A DNA stretch of 64,000 bases. Source: Aldehydirespirator sp965261105. GTDB taxonomy: Bacteria > Actinomycetota > Acidimicrobiia > Acidimicrobiales > Aldehydirespiratoraceae. The position numbers and the translations under genes were made by a program. The notes beneath the pieces are model-generated. The model was not told the DNA's origin, did no database searches, and saw only the letters and a program-made list of their open reading frames with translations. Shown here piece by piece: positions 24,884-34,540 of the stretch. Every line of letters starts with the position of its first letter. Positions within the stretch are counted from its first letter, which is position 1. The stretch is from NCBI GenBank assembly GCA_965261105.1, contig CBDHCM010000006.1:4402001-4466000 (forward strand), given 5' to 3'.

Positions 24884-27222
24884 CGAGCCGCTCGACTGCG
24901 CTCGTCGGCGCCCGCTTGGCCCGGCTCGAGGATGAGAGACTCCTGCGGGGCCGTGGCCGTTTCGTTGCCGACCTCGAGCCGGCCAACACCGTCCACGCCG
25001 CCTTCGTTCGCAGCCCCGTCCCCCATGGGCGGATTCTCGACGTGGGCCTTGACGGGATCCGCGACGACCCCAGACTGACGGCCGTCCTGAGCCACTCGGA
25101 CCTGCCCCACGAATTGTCCAACGACTCCGGACCCAGGCAGCCTCTGCTGGCCGGCCGCGAGGTCGCCTACGCCGGCCAGCCGATCGCAGTCGTCATCGCC
25201 GGCGACCGCTACGCAGCGGAGGACTTGGCCGAGCAGGTGTTTCTCGACATCGAGCCCCTCGAGGCCGTCACCGACCTCGAAGAGAGCCTCAGCGGCCCGG
25301 CGAAAGTTCACAGCGGCGAGTCCAGCAATGTCGTGCTGGTGAACGACTCCTGGCCCGGCGAGCTCGACGAGGCCATCGCCTCAGCCCACCTGGTGGTCGA
25401 GGCCGAGTACCGGACCGAGCGACAGTCGGCCATGCCCATGGAGACCCGAGGCATCCTGGCCGTGCCCGACCCGACCAGCGGGGGACTCACCCTCTACACG
25501 GGCACGCAGATGCCTCACATCCTGAGGGACGCGCTCGCCTCGTTCCTGGAGTTGCCCCAAACCGCAGTGCGGATCATCGCCCCCGATGTCGGCGGGGCTT
25601 TCGGGGTGAAGCTGGCCGTGTATCCCGAAGATCTTGTCGTTGCCATCGCAGCCCGCCGCCTGCAGCGGCCGGTGAAGTGGATCTGCGACCGCTACGAGGC
25701 CTTCACCAGCGATTACCAGTGTCGCGGCTCCCATTACCGGGCTGTCGCCAGTTTCGAGAGCGACGGCACCTGGACCGGCTTGGGCGTCGAGCTCACCTGC
25801 CCGGCCGGGGCCTTCTTCGCAGTGCCGTGGTCGGGAGCCCTGGTGGAGACGTTCATCGGAACGACGACGCTCCCCGGGCCGTACCGCATAGGCCGCTACG
25901 GGTACCGGTGCCGGGGAGTGCTCACCAACACCACCCCCACCTGCTCGTACCGGGCCACGGGAGGGCCGGCAGCCACATGGATAACCGAGTCGTTGATCGA
26001 TCGGGCTGCCCGCCGTCTCGGTATCGACCGAGCGGAGTTGCGACGGCGCAACATGATCACCGCCACCGAGGTGCCGTTCGCAACCCACGGAGGCCTTGAG
26101 ATCGACACCGGGACTCATCTTGAGGCTCTGGAAACCGCTCTCGATCACGTCGGCTTCCACAACTGGGAGAAGCGACGGTCGACGGCCGCGTCCGAAGGGC
26201 GCCACATCGGCCTGGGCGTCGCCAGCTACGTGGCGCCGACCGCAGCCGGCGTGATGGGGCCCGACCCGTCGGTCGCCATACCCTTCGAGTCGGCGACGGT
26301 GCGATTCGAACCCTCCGGCGACGTGACCATCCTCGCCGGGGTGTCGAGCCAGGGCCAGGGTCTGGAAACGACCCTGGCCCAGATCGCGGCCGACGAACTG
26401 GGCGTGGCCGTGAATCGGATCAAGGTGCGGGCCGGCGACACGCTGATGTGTCCCTACAGCGGCGGCACCCACGGCAGCCGGGCTGCGGTGCTGGGCGGAG
26501 CGGCCACCAAGCTGGCCGCGGCCGCGGTCGCAGCCAAGATGCGGGCCGTCGCCGCGCACCTGCTGGAGGCCGACCCCGACGACATCGAGCTCGCCGACGG
26601 CCGGGCAACGGTCCGCGGCGTGCCGGCTGCGGCGATCACCCTCGACGAGATCGCGATGCGGGCCCACTTGCAGGCCCAGTCCCTTCCCGCCGGCATGGAA
26701 CCGGGCCTCGAGTCAACCAACCGGTACCTCAACCGCCGCTACTACACCACGACCAACGGCTGCCACGCCACCGTCGTCGAATTGTTCGAGGCAACGGGCG
26801 CCTTCAAGGTCCTCGACTACGTGGTCGCACAAGACGGCGGCATGATCATCAATCCGTCGATCGTGGAGGGCCAGGTGCGGGGCGGAGTCGCCCAGGGGGT
26901 GGGATCGGTCTTCCTGGAGGCCGTCGACTACGACCGCGAGGGGAGCCTGCTCACCTCCAGTCTCATCCACTACCTGCTGCCCAAGGAGTCCGACGTCGTC
27001 CCGCAGATGAAGATCGTGCATATCCAGTCGCCGTCGGAGCATCCAGGGGGGATGCGCGGGATCGGCGAGGCCGGGCTCCACGCCGCGGTGGCCGCGCTGG
27101 CCAACGCCGTCGAGGATGCGACAGGCCATGAAATCGACCGGGTGCCGGTCAGGCCCCAGCAGATCGCGGACCTCGTCTCAGCCGAGGGCGGGCATGACCT
27201 CGTCGGCGAACAGTCGCAGTGA
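24880..27222 (+). CDS. Molybdenum hydroxylase molybdopterin (large) subunit
   Basis: A 780-residue CoxL/xanthine-dehydrogenase-type subunit. It has the AldOxase/Xdh a/b hammerhead at the N terminus (GARLARLEDERLLRGRGRFVAD), GGAFGVKL, the SQGQGLETTLAQIAADELG cofactor loop and the catalytic Glu730 in RGIGEAG. The CODH-specific AYRCSFR loop is missing, and the usual YRG-GRPE substrate loop reads SYRATGGPAA, so this is not CO dehydrogenase and its substrate may be unusual. The gene ends 45 bases inside the convergent LLM gene. Confidence 0.88.
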   Translation: MTSRSTALVGARLARLEDERLLRGRGRFVADLEPANTVHAAFVRSPVPHGRILDVGLDGIRDDPRLTAVLSHSDLPHELSNDSGPRQPLLAGREVAYAGQPIAVVIAGDRYAAEDLAEQVFLDIEPLEAVTDLEESLSGPAKVHSGESSNVVLVNDSWPGELDEAIASAHLVVEAEYRTERQSAMPMETRGILAVPDPTSGGLTLYTGTQMPHILRDALASFLELPQTAVRIIAPDVGGAFGVKLAVYPEDLVVAIAARRLQRPVKWICDRYEAFTSDYQCRGSHYRAVASFESDGTWTGLGVELTCPAGAFFAVPWSGALVETFIGTTTLPGPYRIGRYGYRCRGVLTNTTPTCSYRATGGPAATWITESLIDRAARRLGIDRAELRRRNMITATEVPFATHGGLEIDTGTHLEALETALDHVGFHNWEKRRSTAASEGRHIGLGVASYVAPTAAGVMGPDPSVAIPFESATVRFEPSGDVTILAGVSSQGQGLETTLAQIAADELGVAVNRIKVRAGDTLMCPYSGGTHGSRAAVLGGAATKLAAAAVAAKMRAVAAHLLEADPDDIELADGRATVRGVPAAAITLDEIAMRAHLQAQSLPAGMEPGLESTNRYLNRRYYTTTNGCHATVVELFEATGAFKVLDYVVAQDGGMIINPSIVEGQVRGGVAQGVGSVFLEAVDYDREGSLLTSSLIHYLLPKESDVVPQMKIVHIQSPSEHPGGMRGIGEAGLHAAVAALANAVEDATGHEIDRVPVRPQQIADLVSAEGGHDLVGEQSQ

Positions 27223-28173
27223 TCGGCCGGCGTCCTCGATCGGTACCAGCGGCAGCCGGCCCCAGAAGATGAACCGGTCGGGCGAGAACTCCTCCTGGAC
27301 CGCTCTCAACCTACCGATGACGTCATCGGGCGATCCGACGATGCAGAGCTCGTCCAACCGCTCGACATCGATGGGCTCGAAGGCGGGGGCGTCGGAGCCG
27401 CCGCCCTCCCTCTCCCACGCGTCGTAGCGCTCGTACATGTACGTCAGCGCCCGATGGACCTGGGCTCGCCCCCGGCCAGGGTCGTCGCAGACATAGACAC
27501 AGCCATTCATCGTGATGCCGAAGGCCTCAAGCTCGAATCCGTTCTCTGACAGCGTGGCGCGATACTGGTTGTGGAGGTCCGTGGCTGTGCCGACGTCGGG
27601 CATGAAGTTGCAGCCGTGGCGCCCGGCCCGATCCGCGGCTGCCGGGCTGGAGCCGCCGATGTGGATCGGCAGTTCGCCGCCGCCTAGCGGCACAGGCTGA
27701 ACCACGACGTCCCGCAAGTCGAAGACCCTGCCCGAGTACGAGAAGCTCTCGCCGGTCCAGGCCAGGCGCAGGATCTCGACGGTCTCATCGGTGCGGACGC
27801 CTCGCTCGTGCCGGGGCACGCCCAGCACATCGAACTCGAATTGCCGGTAGCCGGCCGCGAGGCCGAGCTCGACGCGACCACCGGAGAGTATGTCCACCAC
27901 CGCCACATCCTCGGCCAGGCGGATCGGATGGTGGAGAGGAGCCAGGCACACCGCGGTGCCCAGCCGCAGCTTGCGGGTCCTGCCGGCGATAGCGGCCAGC
28001 ATCACGAACACCGACGGCATGTACCCGTCGTCGGTGACGTGGTGCTCCGACAACCAGACCGACTCGAAGCCGGCCGAGTCCGCCCACTCGATCTGGTCGA
28101 GCAGCTCCCCATACAGATCCGGCCACCGCTGCCGCTGAGGGTTCCGGAAGTCGTACCAGAGCCCGAACTTCAC
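27178..28173 (-). CDS. LLM-class flavin-dependent oxidoreductase
   Basis: A 331-residue luciferase-like TIM-barrel enzyme using FMN or F420. Visible blocks are FGLWYDFRNP, SVWLSEHHVTDDGYMPS, LRLGTAVCLAPLHHPIRLAEDVA, DILSGGRVELGLAAGYR and IHIGGSSPAAADRAG, all family hallmarks. Members oxidise or open alkanesulfonates, nitrogen heterocycles or polyamine-type chelators. The ATG start is downstream of the asparaginase gene stop by 37 bases, so the three minus-strand genes here may form one transcript. The 3' end overlaps the molybdenum hydroxylase gene tail to tail. Confidence 0.85.
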   Translation of the reverse strand: MKFGLWYDFRNPQRQRWPDLYGELLDQIEWADSAGFESVWLSEHHVTDDGYMPSVFVMLAAIAGRTRKLRLGTAVCLAPLHHPIRLAEDVAVVDILSGGRVELGLAAGYRQFEFDVLGVPRHERGVRTDETVEILRLAWTGESFSYSGRVFDLRDVVVQPVPLGGGELPIHIGGSSPAAADRAGRHGCNFMPDVGTATDLHNQYRATLSENGFELEAFGITMNGCVYVCDDPGRGRAQVHRALTYMYERYDAWEREGGGSDAPAFEPIDVERLDELCIVGSPDDVIGRLRAVQEEFSPDRFIFWGRLPLVPIEDAGRSLRLFADEVMPALG

Positions 28174-28210
28174 CGCTTCGCCTCCTCTTTGCCGCCGGCG
28201 ATCACGGTGA

Positions 28211-29215
28211 TCAGCCGATGTTGCGGAGCCAGGCCCGCAATTCGTCGATGGTGGCGGGCTCGTGCAGACCGACCATCAAGGCTAAGCGGGCCTTGGGGCC
28301 GTTGAGGTGCCCGGCCCGCAGCACGCCGAGGTCGTCCAGGCTGGCGCCCCCGCCCGCACCGCCGTAGGGCGACTCCGGCAATCCGTAGGGACACCTCGAC
28401 GTCACGATTACCGGGATCCCCGCGACCAGGAGCCTCTCGATGCCCGGCGCCACCGGGCTGGGCACGTTGCCCGCCCCGGTTCCCTCCACAACCAGGCCGT
28501 CGACGCCCCGATCAAGGTGCCAGTCGAGCACCTCGGTCTGCATTCCGGTGTAGGCCTTCACCAGGGGCACCTCGCCCCGGATGCCCGCGCCGCGGGGCGA
28601 CCGGGGTGAGTCGAGCACGAAGACGGGCTCGTCCGCCTGCATCGAGCCGACTGGGCCGCCCCTCACCGACTCGAACGTCTCCACATGCACGGTGTTGAGT
28701 TTGGAGACCCACGCCGCGCAGTGGATCCCGCCGTTCACGCTCAGCAACACCCCCCGCCCGCGGGCCGCGGCACTCGCAGCGATGCGAACCGCGTTGAGGA
28801 GGTTCCGAGGGCCGTCCGCGCCCGGCTCGAAACCGGCCCGCATGGCGCACGCGAACACGATCGGACCCCGAGCGGTTGCCTCGCCGGCCAGCATCTCGCA
28901 CATGTACATGGTCTCTTCGATGGTGTCGGTGCCGTGGGTCACCACCACTCCGTCGGTCCCGCCCCCCAGGAGAAGCTCACGGGCCCTCAGCGCGACCTCG
29001 GCCATGCGCTCGGGCCCCATATCGAATCCCGACACCTGTTGAAGCGACTCCACGCTGATCGTCGCGACGTCTTCGAGGCCGGGCACCGAGGCGACCAGCT
29101 CCCCGGGCGCTACTCCCGGCACCATCCGCCCGTCGGGGCCGAGGCGGCAGGCAATGGTGCCCCCAGTGGCCAGAAGAGCGATCCGGGGGCGATCAGCGGT
29201 CGTCGGCTCGGTCAT
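28211..29215 (-). CDS. Asparaginase family protein
   Basis: A 334-residue type I/II asparaginase-fold amidohydrolase. The first catalytic Thr is in LLATGGTIACR, and the second Thr, Asp and Lys group is represented by VVTHGTDTIEET and the later VKAYTGM. There is no signal peptide, so it is cytosolic. ATG at 29215, overlapping the preceding gene's stop by four bases. In this setting it may release ammonia from asparagine or another amide produced by the nearby catabolic enzymes. Confidence 0.85.
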   Translation of the reverse strand: MTEPTTADRPRIALLATGGTIACRLGPDGRMVPGVAPGELVASVPGLEDVATISVESLQQVSGFDMGPERMAEVALRARELLLGGGTDGVVVTHGTDTIEETMYMCEMLAGEATARGPIVFACAMRAGFEPGADGPRNLLNAVRIAASAAARGRGVLLSVNGGIHCAAWVSKLNTVHVETFESVRGGPVGSMQADEPVFVLDSPRSPRGAGIRGEVPLVKAYTGMQTEVLDWHLDRGVDGLVVEGTGAGNVPSPVAPGIERLLVAGIPVIVTSRCPYGLPESPYGGAGGGASLDDLGVLRAGHLNGPKARLALMVGLHEPATIDELRAWLRNIG

Positions 29216-30402
29216 CGGGCCAGCAGATCGGGGGTGGGGTTGTCGATGCCGAGCAGCGCGGCCAACGCAGCCGTCACCTGATTGCCCACGGCAGGGTTGC
29301 GCTCCGGCGGCACGAAGCCGGCAGCGGTCAGGCGGTCCCCCAAGCGGATGAAGACGGTGCAGAAGCGCATGGCGCCGAACACCTCCCAATAGTGCGGGTC
29401 GAGCACAGCGCGACCCGAGGCCTGCTCGTAGTGGGAGATCATCTCATCCCGTGTCGGGTAGCCGTCGAGCCGCTCGATGCCGAGATCGTCGAAGGACATG
29501 CGGTCGAACATCAACCACCATCCCACATCGGCCTCCGTCGGACTGAGGGCGCACACCTCCCAGTCGAGCACGGCCGCGGTCCGGTAGTCCGCCAGGATGA
29601 TGTTGCCGAGGCGGGCATCGCCCCATGTGAGCCCGACCCGCCCATCGCCGGGGTCGTTGGCCTCCAGCCAGTCGAGCGCGGCATGCAGCACGGGATGCTC
29701 TCTCCCCGCCAGCTCCGAGCGGACACGGCCTCGGTAGAGATCGATCTGGAGAGCGGTCGTCGGTCGGCCGCTGCCGCTCGGATCGAGCCAGTCCAAGCCC
29801 GCGCTGCGCCAGTCCAGGCCGTGGATCCCGGCGATTGATTCGATGGCCGACAGCACCATGCGCCTGCGCTCCTGCGGCGTCGCCTCGTCCACCACGAAGC
29901 CCGATTCGGTGTAGCGGGGAACGTCGGCCGGGATCCGTCCACCAACGAAGCCCATCACGAAGAAGGGAGAACCCAGCACGGCCGGGTCGGACTCGTAGCC
30001 GAACAGCGGCGGAACCGGCGCCACACCGGCCTCAGCCACCGCCTTCATGGCCCGGTACTGGAGCTCCACCGACACCGCGCAGTGCGGTGTTTGGGGCGGG
30101 AACATGCCGCCGTCGGCGGGCTCGATGCGAACCACGAAGCGCTCTTCACGATCGGAACCGTTCTCGGTCCAGGCCACACCCAGGATCACCGTCTCGTTGG
30201 AGAACCCGGTGCTCACCGGGATCTCGACATCGGCCGCGGTGAGGCGCTGTCTGGAGGGGAAGGCCCGCTGCATCCACCCTTCGAGCGCGGCCCGGTAATG
30301 GCTCCGATCGGTGCGGAACTTCGGGGCGTTGGGCAGCTTGCTCTCAGCCGGGCCGCCGGGCGCCTTGACAGCCGACTCCGGGGGACTGTCCGAACTCGAC
30401 AC
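29212..30402 (-). CDS. APH-type phosphotransferase family protein
   Basis: About 396 residues of the aminoglycoside-phosphotransferase/choline-kinase-like fold. Key segments are VRIEPADGG (beta-strand with ATP-contact residues), LTWGDARLGNIILAD (Brenner-type catalytic loop, HxD changed to WGD, as often seen in this branch) and VLDWEVCALSPTEADVGWWL (metal-binding Asp). This branch includes the kinase part of ACAD10/11-like systems, where hydroxy-acyl-CoA is phosphorylated. The GTG at 30402 is preferred; a GTG at 30432 would add 10 residues. Confidence 0.8.
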   Translation of the reverse strand: MSSSDSPPESAVKAPGGPAESKLPNAPKFRTDRSHYRAALEGWMQRAFPSRQRLTAADVEIPVSTGFSNETVILGVAWTENGSDREERFVVRIEPADGGMFPPQTPHCAVSVELQYRAMKAVAEAGVAPVPPLFGYESDPAVLGSPFFVMGFVGGRIPADVPRYTESGFVVDEATPQERRRMVLSAIESIAGIHGLDWRSAGLDWLDPSGSGRPTTALQIDLYRGRVRSELAGREHPVLHAALDWLEANDPGDGRVGLTWGDARLGNIILADYRTAAVLDWEVCALSPTEADVGWWLMFDRMSFDDLGIERLDGYPTRDEMISHYEQASGRAVLDPHYWEVFGAMRFCTVFIRLGDRLTAAGFVPPERNPAVGNQVTAALAALLGIDNPTPDLLAR

Positions 30403-30589
30403 GCCCCGTAGTGTGCCGCAGATGCCCGACACTTCGCCAAGCAGCCGGCCGGAACTCGTTCATGACGGCACCGATCCCGAGAGCCACGCCCCCCGGCTGC
30501 ACGATCACGACCGTGCGGCCCAAGAGTTGGGCGTCAAGCTGATCGGACCCGGAGAAGAGCCTGACCCCGGGTTCGGCGACGGACTTGGA

Positions 30590-31888
30590 TCAGACCTGTG
30601 TCTGCTGGCTGAGGAACGACCGCTCGGCCAATCCGTGCCATTCCGAGATCCCGTCGCGGAAGGTCCGCCACGGTCCGAGAATCCGGGCGAAGTTCGCGTC
30701 CTCCGAGGCCTTCTGGTCGAGCACGTTCTCAGTCTCGGCCTTGAACGCGGCCATCAGCTCGGGCGAGAACTCGCGGATCTGGGCGAATGTTTTGACCCTC
30801 TGCAGGTCCGCCTGATTCAGTACGTCGTAGGTGGCCATGGTGTTCATGTTGGCGTCAGCGGCGGCACACCGGACGGCTGCCTGGTACTCGGGAGGCAGTT
30901 CGTTCCACCTCTCCAGGGAGATCTGCACCTCCAGCGCCGTGCCCGGCTCCCACCATCCCGGGTGGTAGTAGTACAGGTCGCCCTGGAACTGGTCGAGGCC
31001 CAAGATGAGGTCGTCGGTCGGGCCGACGAACTCGGCGCCGTCGATGGCGCCAGTCTGGATGGCCTGCAGGATCTCGCCGCCGGCCAGCGTCACCTGCTCG
31101 CCGCCGAGGTTCTCCAGCACCTGCCCGGCCAGGCCGGGGATGCGCATCTTCAGGCCGTTCAGATCGTCGACCGTGTTGATCTCCTTGTTGAACCAGCCGC
31201 CCATCTGGCAGCCGGTTCCGCCACCGGGGAAGGCGATGATGCCGTGCTCGGCCGCATAGAACTCGTTCAGCAAGTCGCTGCCGCTGGGCTCGTCGGAGTT
31301 GAACGCCCCGTAGAGCCACGCGTTCTGCTGGCGCTGGGTGAGCCCGAACGGGACCGCGGTGCCGAACTGCTGCACCGGGCTGATGCCCACGTAGTAGTAC
31401 GACGCGGTGTGGCCCATCTCCACGCCTAGGTCGCGCACCGTCTGCAGGACCTCCAGGCCGCCGACGATCTCGCCCGCGGGTCGGGCGTTGATCTTGAAGC
31501 GTCCGCCGGTGAGCTCGCCCACCCTCTGGGCGAAGAACTGAGCCGAGCCGAACAGCGTCACGAGGGCAGTGGGCCAGCTGGTGGCCATCTCCCACTCAAG
31601 CTCGGGACCCTGCGCGGTTACGGCCACGGTGTCGCTTGCCGTCGTGGTTGTCGCCGGCGCGGTGGTCGTAGCGGCCGCCTCACCCTCGCTCGGAGCGGCG
31701 GCGGGCGCGGGCGCCTCCTCGTCGTCGCCTCCGCACGCGGCCAGGATGGAAGAGGCGGCCGCGAACCCGGCTACACCGAGTCCGCCCTTGATGAACCCCC
31801 GTCGGGCCAGACTCGAAGAGTTCGCCTCATCGAGGATCATGTCAACAGCCGCACCGTCGGTCTGGCCGGAGCTTGCTTCCTGGTTCAT
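30590..31888 (-). CDS. dctP: TRAP transporter solute-binding protein (DctP family)
   Basis: A 432-residue binding protein with a long N-terminal leader. Twin arginines (LARRGFIKGG, residues 28-36) precede a hydrophobic stretch and a lipobox at Cys52 (ILAAC), followed by an acidic, Ala/Thr-rich linker of about 50 residues. The mature domain starts near WEMATSWPTALVTLF and shows the KMRIPG and VGPTDDLILGL-type segments of the mannitol/chloroaromatic TRAP group. The ribosome-binding site GGGAGGG is seven bases upstream of the ATG. It is the last gene of the transporter, separated from dctM by 192 bases with no gene. Confidence 0.86.
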   Translation of the reverse strand: MNQEASSGQTDGAAVDMILDEANSSSLARRGFIKGGLGVAGFAAASSILAACGGDDEEAPAPAAAPSEGEAAATTTAPATTTTASDTVAVTAQGPELEWEMATSWPTALVTLFGSAQFFAQRVGELTGGRFKINARPAGEIVGGLEVLQTVRDLGVEMGHTASYYYVGISPVQQFGTAVPFGLTQRQQNAWLYGAFNSDEPSGSDLLNEFYAAEHGIIAFPGGGTGCQMGGWFNKEINTVDDLNGLKMRIPGLAGQVLENLGGEQVTLAGGEILQAIQTGAIDGAEFVGPTDDLILGLDQFQGDLYYYHPGWWEPGTALEVQISLERWNELPPEYQAAVRCAAADANMNTMATYDVLNQADLQRVKTFAQIREFSPELMAAFKAETENVLDQKASEDANFARILGPWRTFRDGISEWHGLAERSFLSQQTQV

Positions 31889-32080
31889 TGGTTCCCTCCC
31901 GGGTGGACATGATTGTGGTCGCCGTTGGACGCCTGCCCAAAAGGGCCGATGTCACCGGCGGAGCCGAGACAATACACGAGCATCCGGCGGTGTGTCGAGA
32001 GGAAAAGGCGGCGGCCTCATCGTGCAAGGCTCCCCCTCCCGCCAGGCAAGCGCGCGGTCGTCTGCTGCCGACGGCCGGCG

Positions 32081-33664
32081 TCAACCGAACCGGAACGTTT
32101 CGATCGACGTGTAGGTGATGGCGGGGAAGGCAGCCAGGATCACGAGAGCCAGCGCCTGCAAGCCCATGAACGGGAAGGCTCCCTTGTGGATGTCGGACGT
32201 CTTCACCTCCGGCGGCGCCACGCTCTGCAGGTAGAACAGCGAGAACCCCACCGGCGGTGAGATGAACGCCATGTTGAGGTTCACCGCCATCAGCACCGCG
32301 AACCAGATCTTCTCGTCGGGAGTGAACCCGAGGAGGTCCATAGCCGGCACGAAGATCGGCACCACGATGAAGGTGATCTCCAGGAACTCCAGGTTGATGC
32401 CCAGCAGGAACACGGCGATCATGGCGATGACCACGAAGCCCCACTTGCCGCCGCCGACCGCTGTCAGCCACTCCGAGGTCTGGTCCGACCCGCCGAGCTG
32501 GAAGAACATGGCGCTGAAGAACGTCGAGCAGAACAGCAGCGTCATGACCAGCACCACCACGTTGGTGGTGGAGCGGGCCGCGTCCTTGACCGCCTGCCAG
32601 TCGAGCCGCCACGCCTTGGAGATGTGGGTGGCCCCCTCCTTGACCAGCAGATCGTCGAACAGCCAGTTCAACACCGTCAACAGCAGCGCCCCGAACACTC
32701 CCACCGCGCCCGACTCCGACGGCGTGGCGATCCCCTGGAAGATGGAGACCAGCACCCCGAGGATCAGCACCAGCATCGGCACGATGGCTATCAGCACCTC
32801 GGCGGCCAGCATGCGGGTCCACCACAGGATGGCCAGCACGACGATGAAGGTGAACGCTCCCGCGATCAGCGACACCCAGGGGCCGGCCAACAGCATGACC
32901 CCGCCAACCATCAGCCCGAGAATCAGCGCGATGATCGCCTTGGTGCGCAGCGAGGGATTGCCGGCGAGCGTGCGCTGCTCCTTGGGCATGGCCGGACCCA
33001 CCGAAGGCCGGAGCCACGACAACACGAGCACGTAGACCACGTAGAGCCCGCTCAGAAGCAGGCCGGGCAGCAGCGCCCCCGCGAACAGCCCCAGAATGCC
33101 CACACCGAGCTGCTGCGCGAGCAGGATCAAGACGATGCTCGGTGGCAGGAGCTGGGCCAGCGTGCCCGAGGCGATGATGGCGCCGGTGGAGAGCTTGTTG
33201 TCGTAACCGAGCCGCACCATCGCGGGCAGCGACAGCAGGCCCATCACGATGACGGTGGCAGCCACTACACCGGTCGCCGCGGCCAGCAGGGTGCCGACCA
33301 TCACAACCGCGGCCGCAACGCCGCCCCGCAGCCGGCCCATGAGCATTCCGAACGCGTTCAGCAGCCGCTCGGCCATGCCCGACCGCTCGAGGATGGCCCC
33401 CATCAGCACGAACAGCGGCACGGCCAGCAGGGTCGGGTCGCTGATCGCCTTGTACCAGCGACCCGGCAGCGTGTTGAGCGTGTTGGGGTCGAACACGTCC
33501 AGCCAATCGCCCACGAAGCTGAAGAACAGGGCCGTGGCCGCGAATGAGAACGCCACGTTGTAGCCCGACAGGATCACCAGCATGAATACTGCGAACATGG
33601 TGAGGGCCAGGAACACGCCCGCGTCCATGCCGAAAATCGTCTCCAGGGCGAGCACTCCGAGCAT
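32081..33664 (-). CDS. dctM: TRAP transporter large permease (DctM)
   Basis: A 527-residue polytopic membrane protein with around 13 hydrophobic segments. Typical DctM blocks are PLFVLMGAILERSGMAERLL, TGVVAATVIVMGLLSLPAM and the PPSIVLILLAQQLGVG loop in the first half, and GINLEFLEITFIVVPIF in the second. A central insertion lengthens it over the common 430-residue form, as in the chloroaromatic/mannitol subgroup. ATG start three bases after the dctQ stop. Confidence 0.9.
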   Translation of the reverse strand: MLGVLALETIFGMDAGVFLALTMFAVFMLVILSGYNVAFSFAATALFFSFVGDWLDVFDPNTLNTLPGRWYKAISDPTLLAVPLFVLMGAILERSGMAERLLNAFGMLMGRLRGGVAAAVVMVGTLLAAATGVVAATVIVMGLLSLPAMVRLGYDNKLSTGAIIASGTLAQLLPPSIVLILLAQQLGVGILGLFAGALLPGLLLSGLYVVYVLVLSWLRPSVGPAMPKEQRTLAGNPSLRTKAIIALILGLMVGGVMLLAGPWVSLIAGAFTFIVVLAILWWTRMLAAEVLIAIVPMLVLILGVLVSIFQGIATPSESGAVGVFGALLLTVLNWLFDDLLVKEGATHISKAWRLDWQAVKDAARSTTNVVVLVMTLLFCSTFFSAMFFQLGGSDQTSEWLTAVGGGKWGFVVIAMIAVFLLGINLEFLEITFIVVPIFVPAMDLLGFTPDEKIWFAVLMAVNLNMAFISPPVGFSLFYLQSVAPPEVKTSDIHKGAFPFMGLQALALVILAAFPAITYTSIETFRFG

Positions 33665-33667
33665 CGG

Positions 33668-34477
33668 CTACTCGACTCTCAGCGGGACGTCGCTCTCCAC
33701 GATGTCGCCGTAGTCGTCTCGCCCAAGCAGGACGAAGCCGGTCTTGATGACCTCAGCCAGGATCTGAAGGCCGAACAGGGCGAAGCCCACGAACAGCATC
33801 GTCTTGATGGGCCCCACCGCGAGGCCGCCCGCGTCCACGGCCTCCTCCCAGCTCTGCCACACCCGCCGGCCCGCGGGCCACTCGCCGTTGTGGCGCCGGC
33901 CAAGCGCCGAGGCCGCGTAGCCCCGAAGGATGCCGACGCTCATGAAGATGAACGGCAGCAGCAACACGGTGTGAATGGCGAAGTCGAGCGCCGCCTTGGT
34001 CTTGTTCGAGAAGTTCGTCCACCAGAAGTCGATGCGGGGGTTCACACCGTCGCGCACACCGGCGTTGATGGCCACGAGGAACATGAGCCCGAACGCCTGC
34101 CAGGCCAGGCTGACGACCTCGCCGAAAAGGATGTCCTGGTTCACGTACTCGTTGGTGTAGCGGGTGATCACGTTGAAGAACTGGAGAACGAACACCGCCC
34201 ACGCCAGGATCATCGCGATCTTCAGCGTGGCCGTCGGGACGGCTTCGATCCACAGGCGCAAGCGATGGAGCCCGTCGTGCCAGGCCGACATGGCCACGAT
34301 GGCGACAACAAGGATCCACCACCACCACTCGAAGTTGCCGATCAGGTGGGACGTGTCGGTGAAGAGGTGGGCGATGATCGCCCCCAGCAGCGTAGCCACG
34401 GCCACCCACCCCGACGGATGCAACGTTCCCCAGCGCAACACTGCCAGCTTCGTGGCAGGCGCAGCCTCAACCGACAT
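33668..34477 (-). CDS. dctQ: TRAP transporter small permease (DctQ)
   Basis: A 269-residue membrane protein, longer than typical DctQ (about 170-200). An extra pair of helices precedes the conserved core LKIAMILAWAVFVLQFFNVITRY and the VRDGVNPRIDFWW loop. It forms the transport unit with DctM. The ATG at 34477 is chosen because the following residues start the first helix region; the 63 bases upstream form a divergent promoter region with the PaaD-like gene. Confidence 0.82.
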   Translation of the reverse strand: MSVEAAPATKLAVLRWGTLHPSGWVAVATLLGAIIAHLFTDTSHLIGNFEWWWWILVVAIVAMSAWHDGLHRLRLWIEAVPTATLKIAMILAWAVFVLQFFNVITRYTNEYVNQDILFGEVVSLAWQAFGLMFLVAINAGVRDGVNPRIDFWWTNFSNKTKAALDFAIHTVLLLPFIFMSVGILRGYAASALGRRHNGEWPAGRRVWQSWEEAVDAGGLAVGPIKTMLFVGFALFGLQILAEVIKTGFVLLGRDDYGDIVESDVPLRVE

Positions 34478-34540
34478 GCTGCACGACACTAGTGGTTGAA
34501 ATCGGCCTGGTCGCTGACGCGCGTCGCCGAGGGTCAGTGC

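Noticed and set aside
24880..27222. Carbon monoxide dehydrogenase
   Set aside because: The CO-specific active-site loop with its Cys is absent, although subunit order M-S-L is the same.
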